Assembly: GCA_021613375.1 (NCBI GenBank)
Contig: CM038717.1
Span: 41,392,122 to 41,456,121 of the forward strand
DNA: 64,000 nucleotides
Direction: 5' to 3'
Origin: Megaleporinus macrocephalus
Taxonomy: Eukaryota; Chordata; Actinopteri; Characiformes; Anostomidae
The position numbers were made by a program, and so were the translations under genes. The notes under the pieces were generated by a model. It searched no databases. It saw only the letters and a list, made by a program, of their open reading frames with translations, and was not told where the DNA came from. Below are positions 49,101 through 61,185 of the stretch, one piece after another (the stretch's first letter is position 1; every line of letters begins with the position of its first letter).

Positions 49101-50908
49101 TTCTCACCAGAGTTTAGTTCTCACCAGAGAATAGTTCTTACCCGAGTTTAGTTCTCACCAGAGAATAGTTCTTACCAGAGTATAGTTCTCACTCGCCTTT
49201 AGTTTTCACCAGAGAATAGTTATTACCAGAGTTTAGTTATCACCAGAGTTTAGTTCTCACCAGAGAATAGTTCTTACCAGAGTTTAGTTCTCACCAGAGT
49301 TTAGTTCTCACCAGAGAATAGTTCTTACCAGAGTTTAGTTCTCACCAGAGTTTAGTTCTCTCCAGAGAATAGTTCTCACCAGAGTTTACTTCTCACTCGC
49401 CTTTAGTTTTCACCAGAGAATAGTTCTTACCAGAGTTTAGTTCTCACCAGAGAATAGTTCTTACCAGAGTTTAGTTCTCACCAGAGAATAGTTCTTACCA
49501 GAGTTTAATTCTCACCAGAGAATAGTTCTTACCAGAGTTTAGTTCTCACCAGAGAATAGTTCTTACCAGAGTTTAATTCTCACCAGAGAATAGTTCTTAC
49601 CAGAGTTTAGTTCTCACCAGAGAATAGTTCTTACCAGAGTTTAATTCTCACCAGAGAATAGTTCTTACCAGAGTTTAGTTCTCACCAGAGAATAGTTCTT
49701 ACCAGAGTTTAGTTCTCACCAGAGAATAGTTCTTACCAGAGTTTAGTTCTCACCAGAGAATAGTTCTTACCAGAGTTTAATTCTCACCAGAGAATAGTTC
49801 TTACCAGAGTTTAGTTCTCACCAGAGTTTAGTTCTCACCAGATAATAGTTCTTACCAGAGTTTAGTTCTTACCAGAGTTCAGTTCTCACCGGAGAATAGT
49901 TCTTACCAGAGTTTAGTTCTCACCGGAGAATAGTTCTTACCAGAGTTTAGTTCTCACCGGAGAATAGTTCTCACCAGAGTTTACTTCTCACTCGCCTTTA
50001 GTTTTCACCAGAGAATAGTTCTTACCAGAGTTCAGTTCTCACCAGAGAATAGTTCTTACCAGAGTTCAGTTCTCACGGGAGAATAGTTCTTACCAGAGTT
50101 CAGTTCTCACGGGAGAATAGTTCTCACCAGAGTTTACTTCTCACTCGCCTTTAGTTTTCACCAGAGAATAGTTCTTACCAGAGTTCAGTTCTCACCGGAG
50201 AATAGTTCTTACCAGAGTTCAGTTCTCACGGGAGAATAGTTCTTACCAGTGTTTAGTTCTCACCAGAGAATAGTTCTTACCAGTGTTTAGTTCTCACCAG
50301 AGTATAGTTATCACCAGAGTTTAGTTCTCACCAGAGAATAGTTCTTACCAGAGTTTAGTCATCACCAGAGTTTAGTTCTCACCAGAGAATAGTTCTCATC
50401 AAAGTTTAGTTCTCACCAGAGTTTAGTTTTCACCAGAGAATAGTTCTCATCAAAGTTTAGTTCTCACCAGAGTTTAGTTCTCACCAGAGAATAGTTCTTA
50501 CCAGAGTTTAGTTATCACCAGAGTTTAGTTCTCACCAGAGAATAGTTCTCATCAAAGTTTAGTTCTCACCAGAGTTTAGTTCTCACCAGAGAATAGTTCT
50601 CATCAAAGTTTAGTTATCACCAGAGTTTAGTTCTCACCAGAGAATAGTTCTTACCAGAGTTTAGTTATCACCAGAGTTTAGTTCTCACCAGAGAATAGTT
50701 CTTACCAGAGTTTAGTTCTCACCAGAGAATAGTTCTTACCAGAGTTTAGTTATCACCAGAGTTTAGTTCTCACCAGAGAATAGTTCTTACCAGAGTTTAG
50801 TTATCACCAGAGTTTAGTTCTCACCAGAGAATAGTTCTCATCAAAGTTTAGTTCTCACCAGAGTTTAGTTCTCACCAGAGTTTAGTTCTCTCCAGAGTTT
50901 AGTTCTCG
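46120..50908. repeat. 17-bp satellite array, the largest in the window
   Basis: About 280 copies of TTCTCACCAGAGTTTAG with variants TTCTTACCAGAGTTTAG, TTCTCACCAGAGAATAG and TTCTCACCAGAGTTCAG. Larger blocks containing CTTCTCACTCGCCTTTAG then TTTTCACCAGAGAATAG recur many times (for example near 46583, 48238, 48568, 48951, 49391, 49986, 50139), showing higher-order duplication. On the minus strand each unit reads CTGGTGAGAA or CTGGTAAGAA, close to a 5' splice site; on the plus strand the CACCAG/TACCAG step resembles an acceptor. Confidence 0.97.
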
Positions 50909-51286
50909 TGTGTTCTCATGATTTTGGACAGCAGCCAGTGGGCGGTTCCTCAGGGTGAAAGTTGTGTAATTGGTGACCCTGTGTTGGCATTACAGCACAG
51001 CCAGTCATGTACTGTAGTGTGAACGGCACAAAGATCTGACCACTCAAACATTCAGTGGGCGCCTTGTGTTCAGTCTGAGTCGCTAATACAAACAGTCCAA
51101 TCTGCCCTCCAGCTCAAACCCTGCCAAACCACGAGCCAGCGCTGAAACCTGGAGCGAAGATAATCAAGTACAGGGTTAAATACAGTGTATATGCAACACC
51201 TAGTTACCGCCAGCCACCACTCATACCTAGAAGATTCAGCATGAAGTGCAATATGATTAATTTCAGTAAATATTTCAGATTAGTGT
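50909..51286. other. Unique spacer
   Basis: Single-copy sequence of balanced composition; no gene or repeat recognised. Confidence 0.5.
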
Positions 51287-51526
51287 TCAACAGAGAATTT
51301 GAAGACCCCATTTGGACAGCCAGTGTAAACTCAGTCCACCATCTGGGCTCCAGGACAGTGAAGAGCGATCACAGCTGGGAGTGACATGGATGAACTTGGG
51401 AAGACTGAAGACGAGCCGTGCTGCTGCATTCTGGATCAGCTGATGATCGTAGAGGAAGACCAGCCGGCAGAGAGTTGCAGTAGTCAAGCCTTGAAATGAG
51501 AAGAGACTGGACGACAATTCTGTCCC
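51287..51526 (-). mobile_element. Degenerate LINE ORF2 fragment (L2/CR1-like reverse transcriptase)
   Basis: On the minus strand the peptide VVQSLLISRLDYCNSLPAGL is followed, after a frameshift, by LIQNAAARLVFSLPK and IHVTP. This order (SRLDYCN...GLP, then QNAAARL) is the conserved segment after the RT catalytic domain in L2/CR1-type non-LTR retrotransposons. The frameshift and stops show it is dead. Its upstream side runs directly into the 32-bp array, so the element is broken there. Confidence 0.85.
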
Positions 51527-51862
51527 AGTCTGACTGTAAAAGGACAAATTTGTCCCAGTCTGACTGTAACCAGACAAAAATCCTGTCCCATTCTGACTGT
51601 AACTGGACAAAATTCTGTCCCAGTCTGACTGTAACCAGACAAAAATCCTGTCCCAGTCTGACTGGTGCTGGACAAAATTCTGTCTCTGTCTGTAACTGAA
51701 CAAAATTCTGTCCCAGTCTGACTGTAACCAGACAAAAACCTGCCCCAGTCTGACTGTAACTGGACAAAATTCTGTCCCAGTCTGACTGTAACTGGACAAA
51801 ATCCCGTCCCAGTCTGACTGTAACTGAACAAAATTCTGTCCCAGTCTGACTGTAACCGGACA
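51527..51862. repeat. 32-bp satellite, subfamily A
   Basis: About 10 units joining CCCAGTCTGACTGTAACTGG and ACAAAATTCTGT on the plus strand, with ACCAGACAAAAATCCTGT variants. The monomer length and the core GACTGTAACTGGAC are shared with the arrays at 53991-59130. Confidence 0.93.
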
Positions 51863-52300
51863 GTTATGCAGAATCACATCAAGATTTCTTGTACCTTAAG
51901 ATGTTTTAAAGGAGATCATATTGAGGACCAACCTCAGCCTTGTTGGGATTGAGCCATGAAGAGACGCCCGTCAGACGTGCCGAGAGGCGAGAGCAGACCA
52001 GATATCAGACGGTGGGAAGGAAAGCATAGCTGAATAAACTGCAGGGGCTTCGAGTGTCTTAACAATTCAGAGTTAAAGAGCAGACGCTTGAGCCACACAG
52101 CAGCTTTGAAAAAGACGGAACATGACAACACTTTTTTTTAACGTAGTACGGCAGCTGCTCCGCCTGCGACCGCCAGGCCCTGAAAGGAGCGGTGAAGACA
52201 GGAGAATACATCGTAGATAACAAACTAGCAGCCTCACAGGACATCAGTCCCACTGCCTGAGGAACATCCAGAAGATCAGGTTAGACAGCGGTCACTCAGT
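51863..52300. other. Spacer between two LINE fragments
   Basis: Probably degenerate transposon-derived sequence between opposed LINE pieces, but I can place no motif in it. Confidence 0.4.
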
Positions 52301-52570
52301 ACATGGCCTGTTCACCACACTGCCACAGGCAGGAGGTACCGCAGCACAACCCGGATAATGAACAGCTTCTACCCAGAGGTGGTCAGGATGCTGAACAAAC
52401 TGTGAAGCCGAAAGACCCCCATACTGTTTACATTTTGTTCATTTACAGTCAGACTGGAACAGAATTTTGTCCAGTTACAGTCAGACTGGGACAGAATTTT
52501 GTCCAGTTATGGTCAGACTGGGACAGAGTTTTGTCCAGTTACAGTCAGTATTTTATTCATTTTATTATTA

Positions 52571-52646
<76 letters not shown>

Positions 52647-52750
52647 TTTTTTTTTAATTATTATTATTATTATATTTTTTTTTACTATTGTAAAGTTAGT
52701 TGTGGCCTGGTTTCTTCTTAAACTTTCTTTTGAACGATTTAACTTTTATA

Positions 52751-52789
<39 letters not shown>

Positions 52790-53097
52790 AATAATAATCT
52801 CTTACCCTCTTTTTATCTTAATTTCTTACTCATTACATCTTAACTTTTATTTTTAGCAATATTATTATTTCTATTTTTATATTCACTGTTATTTTTAAAT
52901 TAGCTTTTAATATGTTCTAGCTACTTCTTAGTTGTTTTAATTTATAATGTTTAAATTTTGTTTTTATTTTCTTTGTCATGTCAATCCCTGTTCTTGTAAA
53001 TGCTCTGCTACATTGAAAATGAGGATTGCCCTCAATGTACTTCCGAGTTAAAATAAAGGTTGATTGATTGATTGATTGATTGATCGATTGATTGATT
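52301..53097 (+). mobile_element. LINE 3' end with embedded 32-bp repeats and (ATTG)n tail
   Basis: The plus strand encodes YRSTTRIMNSFYPEVVRMLN and then KL and a TGA (about 52337-52405), the typical C-terminal end of ORF2 in fish L2/CR1/Rex1-type LINEs. After it come about three inverted 32-bp repeat units (52446-52548), an uninterrupted (TA)n run (52575-52642), a (TTA)n run (about 52750-52798), and an AT-rich 3' UTR ending GAGTTAAAATAAAGG and a TTGATTGATTG tail (53061-53097). The clade is uncertain. Confidence 0.75.
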
Positions 53098-53990
53098 GTT
53101 TCGTGTTCGGATAGAATTGTGTTAGAGTTTTGTCTTCAAACCGAGTGGCACGCCCGTCCACCTGTTCTTCTACTGTAATTAGCATGTTGGGCTCATATCA
53201 GGGTGCGACCTCAAGTTATATAACCAAGAATTAGCATGCAAAAGCATCGAGATCTTCTGAGGGCCACAGTGAAGAGCAAAGCCAGCCAATTCTTTACTGC
53301 TTCCATACCAAACTCACTCTTGAGCTCTATTCTGGGGCCCTCAGTAATTACTAATGACATTACTGACATTGATGTTCCACTCAGAGGGGATTACTGTCCC
53401 GGTGAAATTGCTGGGTTTGAATAACTCTACAATGTCAGGGCCGCTGCTGAAGCCTGATAGTGATACTGTAGTAGCGTGAGGCCCATTTAGGTAACTTTAC
53501 TCCTGAACTCAGGACTAAAAAGGCTCGCGTTCTCAGATCAGGCGGCCAAAAATACATCCAAATGTCTTTTGATAGAAAACATAGACGTCCCAGATATGAA
53601 CGGATCAATAATCGCCACAAAATACAGCAACCAAAAAATGCTAATGAGTCATTTTTCATCAGAACTGATAGGAAAGGTAGATCCTGATGAAGTGAGTGAG
53701 CTGCCATTACTGAAATAAAACTTTTTAAGGAAAACTTCGGAATGCCAGGATACATACGCAGGGATTTTGCCAGTCATGGTTGGCGTAACATTGAATCACT
53801 TTGTTCAAATGGATTAACTACTCTGTCAGTCGTGAAAGCTGCTAATAGTTAATAGTGATCTTATAGAATATGGAGAAGCTGTTAGCTGCAGTCATGCACT
53901 ACAATCACAGCTTCTTCTAATATCCCAACATCACTCCGTCTGACAAATTCCTCTTAAACCCACTGTCCCAATCCCACTGTGCTCTGGGAA
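53098..53990. other. Unique spacer, no gene recognised
   Basis: Single-copy, moderately AT-rich. Short open frames on both strands (around 53236-53424 plus, 53435-53755 minus) lack any signature I recognise. Confidence 0.45.
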
Positions 53991-56900
53991 ATTCTATCCA
54001 CACCGACTATAACCAGAAAAAATTCTGACCCAGTCTGACTATAACGCAACAGATTTATATCCCAATCAAACTGTAACCTGAAAGAATCTGTCCCAATCTG
54101 ACTCCAATCTAAAAAAAGGTCAAAGTTCTGTCTAAATCTAACTGTAACCAGACAAATTCCTTTTCTAGTCAGACTGTAACCAGACAAATTCCAGACTGTA
54201 ACGGAACAAATTCCTTTTCTAGTCAGACTGTAACTGAACAAATCCCTTTTCTACTCAGACTGTAACTGAACTAATTCCTTTTCTAGTCAGACTGTAACTG
54301 AACTAATTCCTTTTCTAGTCAGACTGTAACTGAACTAATTCCTTTTCTAGTCAGACTGTAACTGAACAAATTCCTTTTCTAGTCAGACTGTAACTGAACA
54401 AATTCCTTTTCTAGTCAGACTGTAACGGAACAAATTCCTTTTCTAGTCAGACTGTAACGGAACTAATTCCTTTTCTAGTCAGACTGTAACTGAACAAATC
54501 CCTTTTCTACTCAGACTGTAACGGAACTAATTCCTTTTCTACTCAGACTGTAACGGAACTAATTCCTTTTCTAGTCAGACTGTAACTGAACAAATTCCTT
54601 TTCTAGTCAGACTGTAACGGAACTAATTCCTTTTCTAGTCAGACTGTAACTGAACAAATTCCTTTTCTAGTCAGACTGTAACGGAACTAATTCCTTTTCT
54701 AGTCAGACTGTAACGGAACAAATTCCTTTTCTAGTCAGACTGTAACTGAACAAATTTCTTTTCTAGTCAGACTGTAACTGAACAAATTCCTTTTCTAGTC
54801 AGACTGTAACTGAACAAATTCCTTTTCTAGTCAGACTGTAACTGAACTAATTCCTTTTCTAGTCAGACTGTAACTGAACAAATCCCTTTTCTACTCAGAC
54901 TGTAACTGAACTAATTCCTTTTCTAGTCAGACTGTAACTGAACAAATTCCTTTTCTAGTCAGACTGTAACTGAACTAATTCCTTTTCTAGTCAGACTGTA
55001 ACTGAACTAATTCCTTTTCTAGTCAGACTGTAACTGAACAAATTCCTTTTCTAGTCAGACTGTAACTGAACAAATTCCTTTTCTAGTCAGACTGTAACGG
55101 AACAAATTCCTTTTCTAGTCAGACTGTAACGGAACTAATTCCTTTTCTAGTCAGACTGTAACTGAACAAATCCCTTTTCTACTCAGACTGTAACGGAACT
55201 AATTCCTTTTCTACTCAGACTGTAACGGAACTAATTCCTTTTCTAGTCAGACTGTAACTGAACAAATTCCTTTTCTAGTCAGACTGTAACGGAACTAATT
55301 CCTTTTCTAGTCAGACTGTAACTGAACAAATTCCTTTTCTAGTCAGACTGTAACGGAACTAATTCCTTTTCTAGTCAGACTGTAACGGAACAAATTCCTT
55401 TTCTAGTCAGACTGTAACTGAACAAATTTCTTTTCTAGTCAGACTGTAACTGAACAAATTCCTTTTCTAGTCAGACTGTAACTGGACAAATTCCCTTTGT
55501 AGTCAGACTGTAACGGGAAAAAATCATTTTCTAGTCAGACTGTAACTGAACAAATCATTTTCTAGTCAGACTGTAACTGAACAAATCATTTTCTAGTCAG
55601 ACTGTTACGGAACAAATTCCTTTTCAAGTCGGACTGTAACTGAACAAATTCCTTCTCTAGTCGAACTGTAACTGAACAAATTCCTTTTTTTTAGTCAGAC
55701 TGTAACTGAACAAATTCCTTTTCTAGTCAGACTGTAACTGAACAAATTCCTTTTCTAGTCAGACTGTAACTGAACGAATTCCTTTTCTAGTCAGACTGTA
55801 ACTGAACAAATTCCTTTTCTAGTCAGACTGTAACCAGACAAATTCCTTTTCTAGTCAGACTGTAACTGAACAAATTCCTTTTCTAGTCAGACTGTAACTA
55901 AACAAATTTCTTTTCAAGTCAGACTGTAACTGAACAAATTTCTTTTCTAGTCAGACTGTAACTGAACAAATTCCTTTTTTAGTCTGACTGTAACTGAACA
56001 AATTCCTTTTGTTGTCGGACTGTAACTGAACACATTCCTTTTCTAGTCGGACTGTAACTGAACACATTCCGTTTGTTGTCGGACTGTAACTGAACGAATT
56101 CCTTTTCTAGTCAGACTGTAACTGAACAAATTCCTTTTCTAGTCAGACTGTAACCAGACAAATTCCTTTTCTAGTCAGACTGTAACTGAACAAATTCCTT
56201 TTCTAGTCGGACTGTAACTGAACGAATTCCTTTTCTAGTCAGACTGTAACTGAACGAATTCCTTTTCTAGTCAGACTGTAACTGAACAAATTCCTTTTCT
56301 AGTCAGACTGTAACCAGACAAATTCCTTTTCTAGTCAGACTGTAACTGAACAAATTCCTTTTTTTAGTCAGACTGTAACTGAACAAATTCCTTTTCTAGC
56401 CAGATTGTAACTGAACAAATTTATTTTCTAGTCGGACTGTAACTGAACAAATTTCTTTTCTAGTCAGACTGTAACTGAACAAATTCCTTTTTTAGTCTGA
56501 CTGTAACTGAACAAATTCCTTTTGTTGTCGGACTGTAACTGAACACATTCCTTTTCTAGTCGGACTGTAACTGAACACATTCCGTTTGTTGTCGGACTGT
56601 AACTGAACGAATTCCTTTTCTAGTCAGACTGTAACTGAACAAATTCCTTTTCTAGTCAGACTGTAACCAGACAAATTCCTTTTCTAGTCAGACTGTAACT
56701 GAACAAATTCCTTTTCTAGTCAGACTGTAACTAAACAAATTTCTTTTCAAGTCAGACTGTAACTGAACAAATTCCTTCTCTAGTCGAACTGTAACTGAAC
56801 AAATTCCTTTTTTTAGTCAGACTGTAACTGAACAAATTCCTTTTCTAGTCAGACTGTAACTAGACAAATTCCTTTTCTAGTCGGACTGTAACTGAACGAA

Positions 56901-57645
56901 TTCCTTTTCTAGTCAGACTGTAACTGAACGAATTCCTTTTCTAGTCAGACTGTAACTGAACAAATTCCTTTTCTAGTCAGACTGTAACCAGACAAATTCC
57001 TTTTCTAGTCAGACTGTAACTGAACAAATTCCTTTTCTAGTCAGACTGTAACTAAACAAATTTCTTTTCAAGTCGGACTGTAACTGAACAAACTGAACAA
57101 ATTCCTTTTCTAGTTGGACTGTAACTGAACAAATTCCTTTTTTTTAGTCAGACTGTAACTAAACAAATTCCTTTTTTAGTCAGACTGTAACTGAACAAAT
57201 TCCTTTTTTAGTCAGACTGTAACTGAACAAATTAATTTTCTAGTCGGACTGTAACTAAACAAATTCCTTGTTTTAGTCAGACTGTAACTGAACAAATTCC
57301 TTTTTTAGTCAGACTGTAACTGAACAAATTCCTTTTCTAGTCAGATTGTAACTGAACAAATTTCTTTTCTAGTCGCACTGTAACTGAACAAATTTCTTTT
57401 CTAGTCAGACTGTAACTGAACAAATTCCTTTTTTAGTCTGACTGTAACTGAACAAATTCCTTTTGTTGTCGGACTGTAACTGAACACATTCCTTTTCTAG
57501 TCGGACTGTAACTGAACACATTCCGTTTGTTGTCGGACTGTAACTGAACAAATTCCTTTTCTAGTCAGACTGTATCTGAACAAATTCCTTTTCTAGTCGG
57601 ACTGTAACTGAACAAATTCCTTTTCTAGTCAGACTGTAACTGATG
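53991..57645. repeat. 32-bp satellite, subfamily B
   Basis: About 114 units joining AGTCAGACTGTAACTG and AACAAATTCCTTTTCT. Common variants are ACGGAA, AACTAATTCC, GTTGTCGG and ACCAGACAAATTCC. The first few units (53991-54190) are diverged and resemble subfamily A (ACCCAGTCTGACTATAAC). A 20-21-unit block is duplicated (54241/54881 and 54751/55423 landmarks). Confidence 0.97.
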
Positions 57646-59130
57646 AAATTGTTTTCCAGTGGGACTGTAATCAGTAAAAACTCTTTTGCAACTGGACTAA
57701 ATTAGTTTCCAGTTGAACTGTAACTGGACTAAATTAGTTTCCAGTTGAACTGTAACTGGACTACATTAGTTTCCAGTTGGACAATAACTGGGCTAAATTA
57801 GTTTCCAGTTGGACGGTAACTGGACTAAATTAGTTTCCAGTTGGACTGTAACTGGACTACATTAGTTTCCAGTTGGACGGTAACTGGGCTAAATTAGTTT
57901 CCAGTTGGACGGTAACTGGACTAAATTAGTTTCCCTTTGGATGGTAACTGGACTAAATTAGTTTCCAGTTGGACTGTAACTGGACTAAATTAGTTTTCAG
58001 TTGGACGGTAACTGGACTAAATTAGTTTCCAGTTGGACGGTAACTGGACTAAATTAGTTTCCAGTTGGACGGTAACTGGGCTAAATTAGTTTCCAGTTGG
58101 GCGGTAACTGGACTAAATTAGTTTCCAGTTGAACTGTAACTGGACTAAATTAGTTTCCAGTTGGACTGTAACTGGACTAAATTAGTTTCCAGTTGGACGG
58201 TAACTGGACTACATTAGTTTCCAGTTGGACGGTAACTGGGCTAAATTAGTTTCCAGTTGGACGGTAACTGGACTAAATTAGTTTCCCTTTGTATGGTAAC
58301 TGGACTAAATTAGTTTCCAGTTGGACTGTAACTGGACTAAATTAGTTTTCAGTTGGACGGTAACTTGACTAAATTAGTTTCCAGTTGGACTGTAACTGGA
58401 CTAAATTAGTTTCCAGTTGGACTGTAACTGGACTAAATTAGTTTCCAGTTGGACTGTAACTGGACTAAATTAGTTTCCTGTTGGACTGTAACTGGACTAA
58501 ATTAGTTTCCAGTTGGACGGTAACTGGGCTAAATTAGTTTCCAGTTGGACGGTAACTGGACTAAATTAGTTTCCCTTTGTATGGTAACTGGACTAAATTA
58601 GTTTCCAGTTGGACTGTAACTGGACTAAATTAGTTTTCAGTTGGACTGTAACTGGACTAAATTAGGTTTCAGTTGGACGGTAACTGGACTAAATTAGTTT
58701 TCAGTTGGACGGTAACTGGACTAAATAAGTTTCCAGTTGGACGGTAACTGGACTAAATTAGTTTCCAGTTGGACGGTAACTGGACTAAATTAGTTTCCAG
58801 TTGGACGGTAACTGGACTAAATAAGTTTCCAGTTGGACGGTAACTGGACTAAATTAGTTTCCAGTTGGACGGTAACTGGACTAAATTAGTTTCCAGTTGG
58901 ACGGTAACTGGACTAAATTAGTTTCCAGTTGGACTGTAACTGGACTAAATTAGTTTCCAGTTGGACAGTAACTGGACTAAATTAGTTTCCAGTTGGACGG
59001 TAACTGGACTAAATTAGTTTCCAGTTGGACAGTAACTTGACTAAATTAGTTTCCAGTTGGACGGTAACTGGACTAAATTAGGTTCCAGTTGGACGGTAAC
59101 TGGACTAAATTAGGTTCCAGTTGGACAGTA
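57646..59130. repeat. 32-bp satellite, subfamily C
   Basis: About 46 units joining CCAGTTGGACGGTAACTGG and ACTAAATTAGTTT. It follows subfamily B with a sharp change of type at about 57646-57690 and the same register. Variants are GGACTGTAACTGG, GGGCTAAATTAG and CCCTTTGTATGG. Confidence 0.97.
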
Positions 59131-59809
59131 GCTTGTGGGACTCGCGTGTGAAATAGAGAAGAAAAGAAAATGTGCTGAAGGTGGAGACCTAAACCTGATC
59201 AGTAGTTTTGTGGATGGTGTCAGAACCTGTCAGAACTCAGGACAGATACGGGCTTCCTGACGGGTCTGTATAAATATTTGAAGCTCTGAGGTTTGGCAGG
59301 ACTGTAACTGGCTCCTCTGTCAGGGGGAGATCATTAGCATCAGTATCCTTTTACTAAACGCTGCTCTGGGTATTTCAGGATTTTGCCGACGGAGCGGACG
59401 AATGTCATTAGTTCCTAATGGAACAAGAAAACACGGAAATCTGAACCTGCCGGAAGAGTTCGGATAAACGGAGGACGAATAATGAGCACTTTACTCAGTA
59501 GAACTCAAACTGAGCTTCCAGCCAGAAGAGTCCTGGGACTCCTGCGCCTCAGCAGAAGTCCTGCGTCCATGTTCTCCATCTCCTGAGGAAGAAGAGAACG
59601 TGCAGATTAGTTACAGGACAGATGAAGGGAGGAGCAGCCGGAGAGGAGGAGGTGCAGCGGGCTGAACTCACCTGTGCTGAAGTAATCAGGTGTTTTAATG
59701 GCCTTTAAAAGCTTTCAGTGAGAATCAGGACGAGACAGTGTCCCGGCGCCAACATCTGGAGAAACAGAGACACAACAACCAACTAAAGAGACTAAACAAC
59801 CGTCTAAAC
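59131..59809. other. Unique island
   Basis: Balanced composition with TCATTAGCATCAG and GTCATTAGTTCCTAATGG around 59330-59425, which look like homeodomain-type cores. No exon recognised. Confidence 0.4.
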
Positions 59810-60729
59810 AGACTTCTCTCCTTTTTCTCACTTTCTCTCTCTCCTCTCTCCTCCTCTTTCTCACTTTCTCTCTCTCCTCTCTCCTCCTCTTTCTCACTTT
59901 CTCTCTCTCCTCCTTTTTCTTACTTTCTCTCTTTCCTCTCTCCTCCTCTTTCTCACTTTCTCTCCTCCTCTTTCTCACTTTCTCTCTTTCCTCTCTCCTC
60001 CTTTTTCTCACTTTCTCTCTCTCCTCCTCTTTCTCACTTTCTCTCTTTCCTCTCTCCTTCTCTTTCTTACTTTCTCTCTCTCCTCCTCCTCTTTCTCACT
60101 TTCTCTCTCTCCTCCTTTTTCTCACTTTCTCTCTCTCCTTTTTCTCACTTTCTCTTTCTCCTCCTCTTTCTCACTTTCTCTCTTTCCTCTCTCCTTCTCT
60201 TTCTTACTTTCTCTCTCTGTCCTCTCCTCCTCTTTCTTACTTTCTCTCTCTCTCCTCTCCTCTTCTTTCTCACTCTTTCTCTCCTCCTTTTTCTCACTTT
60301 CTCTCTCTCCTCCTCTTTCTGGCTTTCTCTCTCTCCTTTTTCTCGCTTTTTCTCCCTCCGCCTTTTTCTCACTTTCTCTCTCCTTCTCTATCTCACCTTC
60401 TCTCTCTCTCCTCTATCCTTCTCCTTCTCACTATCTCTCTCACTTTCTCTCTCTCTCTCCTACCCTTTTCTCTTTTTCTCTTTTTCTTTCTCTCACCTTC
60501 TTTCACTATTTCTTTTTAGCATTATATCCATACCCTTCATTTGTCTCTCACTCTTTTCTATTTCCTCTCTTTCTCTTGTTTTCTTCTTTCTCTTATGTTC
60601 TTTCACCCTTTCTATCTTTTCTGTCTCACCTCTCTTCTTTTTTCTCACCCACCCCTCTCTCTCTGTCTCTCTCTCTGTCTCTCTCTCTGTCTCTCTCTCT
60701 CTCTGTCTCTCTCTCTGTCTCTCTCTCTG

Positions 60730-60760
<31 letters not shown>

Positions 60761-60833
60761 GTCTCTCTCTCTGTCTCTCTCTCTGTCTCTCTCTCTCTGT
60801 CTCTCTCTCTGTCTCTCTCTCTGTCTCTCTCTC

Positions 60834-60882
<49 letters not shown>

Positions 60883-60905
60883 GTCTCTCTCTCTGTCTCT
60901 CTCTC

Positions 60906-60956
<51 letters not shown>

Positions 60957-60961
60957 GTCTC

Positions 60962-61018
<57 letters not shown>
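59810..61018. repeat. CT-rich polypyrimidine tract
   Basis: Left part (59810-60440): TCACTTTCTCTCTCTCCTCC-type units of irregular length. Middle (60440-60650): degenerate. Right part (60650-61018): nearly pure (CTCTCTGT)n and (CT)n. Plus frames (Leu/Ser) and minus frames (Arg/Glu/Lys) are open only because of composition. Confidence 0.93.
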
Positions 61019-61019
<1 letters not shown>

Positions 61020-61185
61020 CAGTGCTGTGTTATTGTAGTGCTGGTGATCAGGGGTTCAGTGATTGTGAGTATGTGTAATATGAACTGTATTGATCGTTGG
61101 TCTCTGTACGGGTGTTGAACTGATTTTCTGTCTGCGCAAGAAACTTTCTACCAGTTAAGTGGGAGTGCGCTTGTGTGCATGTTCA

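Noticed and set aside
46120..50908. CRISPR-like array
   Set aside because: Monomers abut with no unique spacers, in a vertebrate genome.
53236..53755. Short opposed open frames as a gene
   Set aside because: Neither shows a family signature, splice sites or codon bias; may be transposon-derived.
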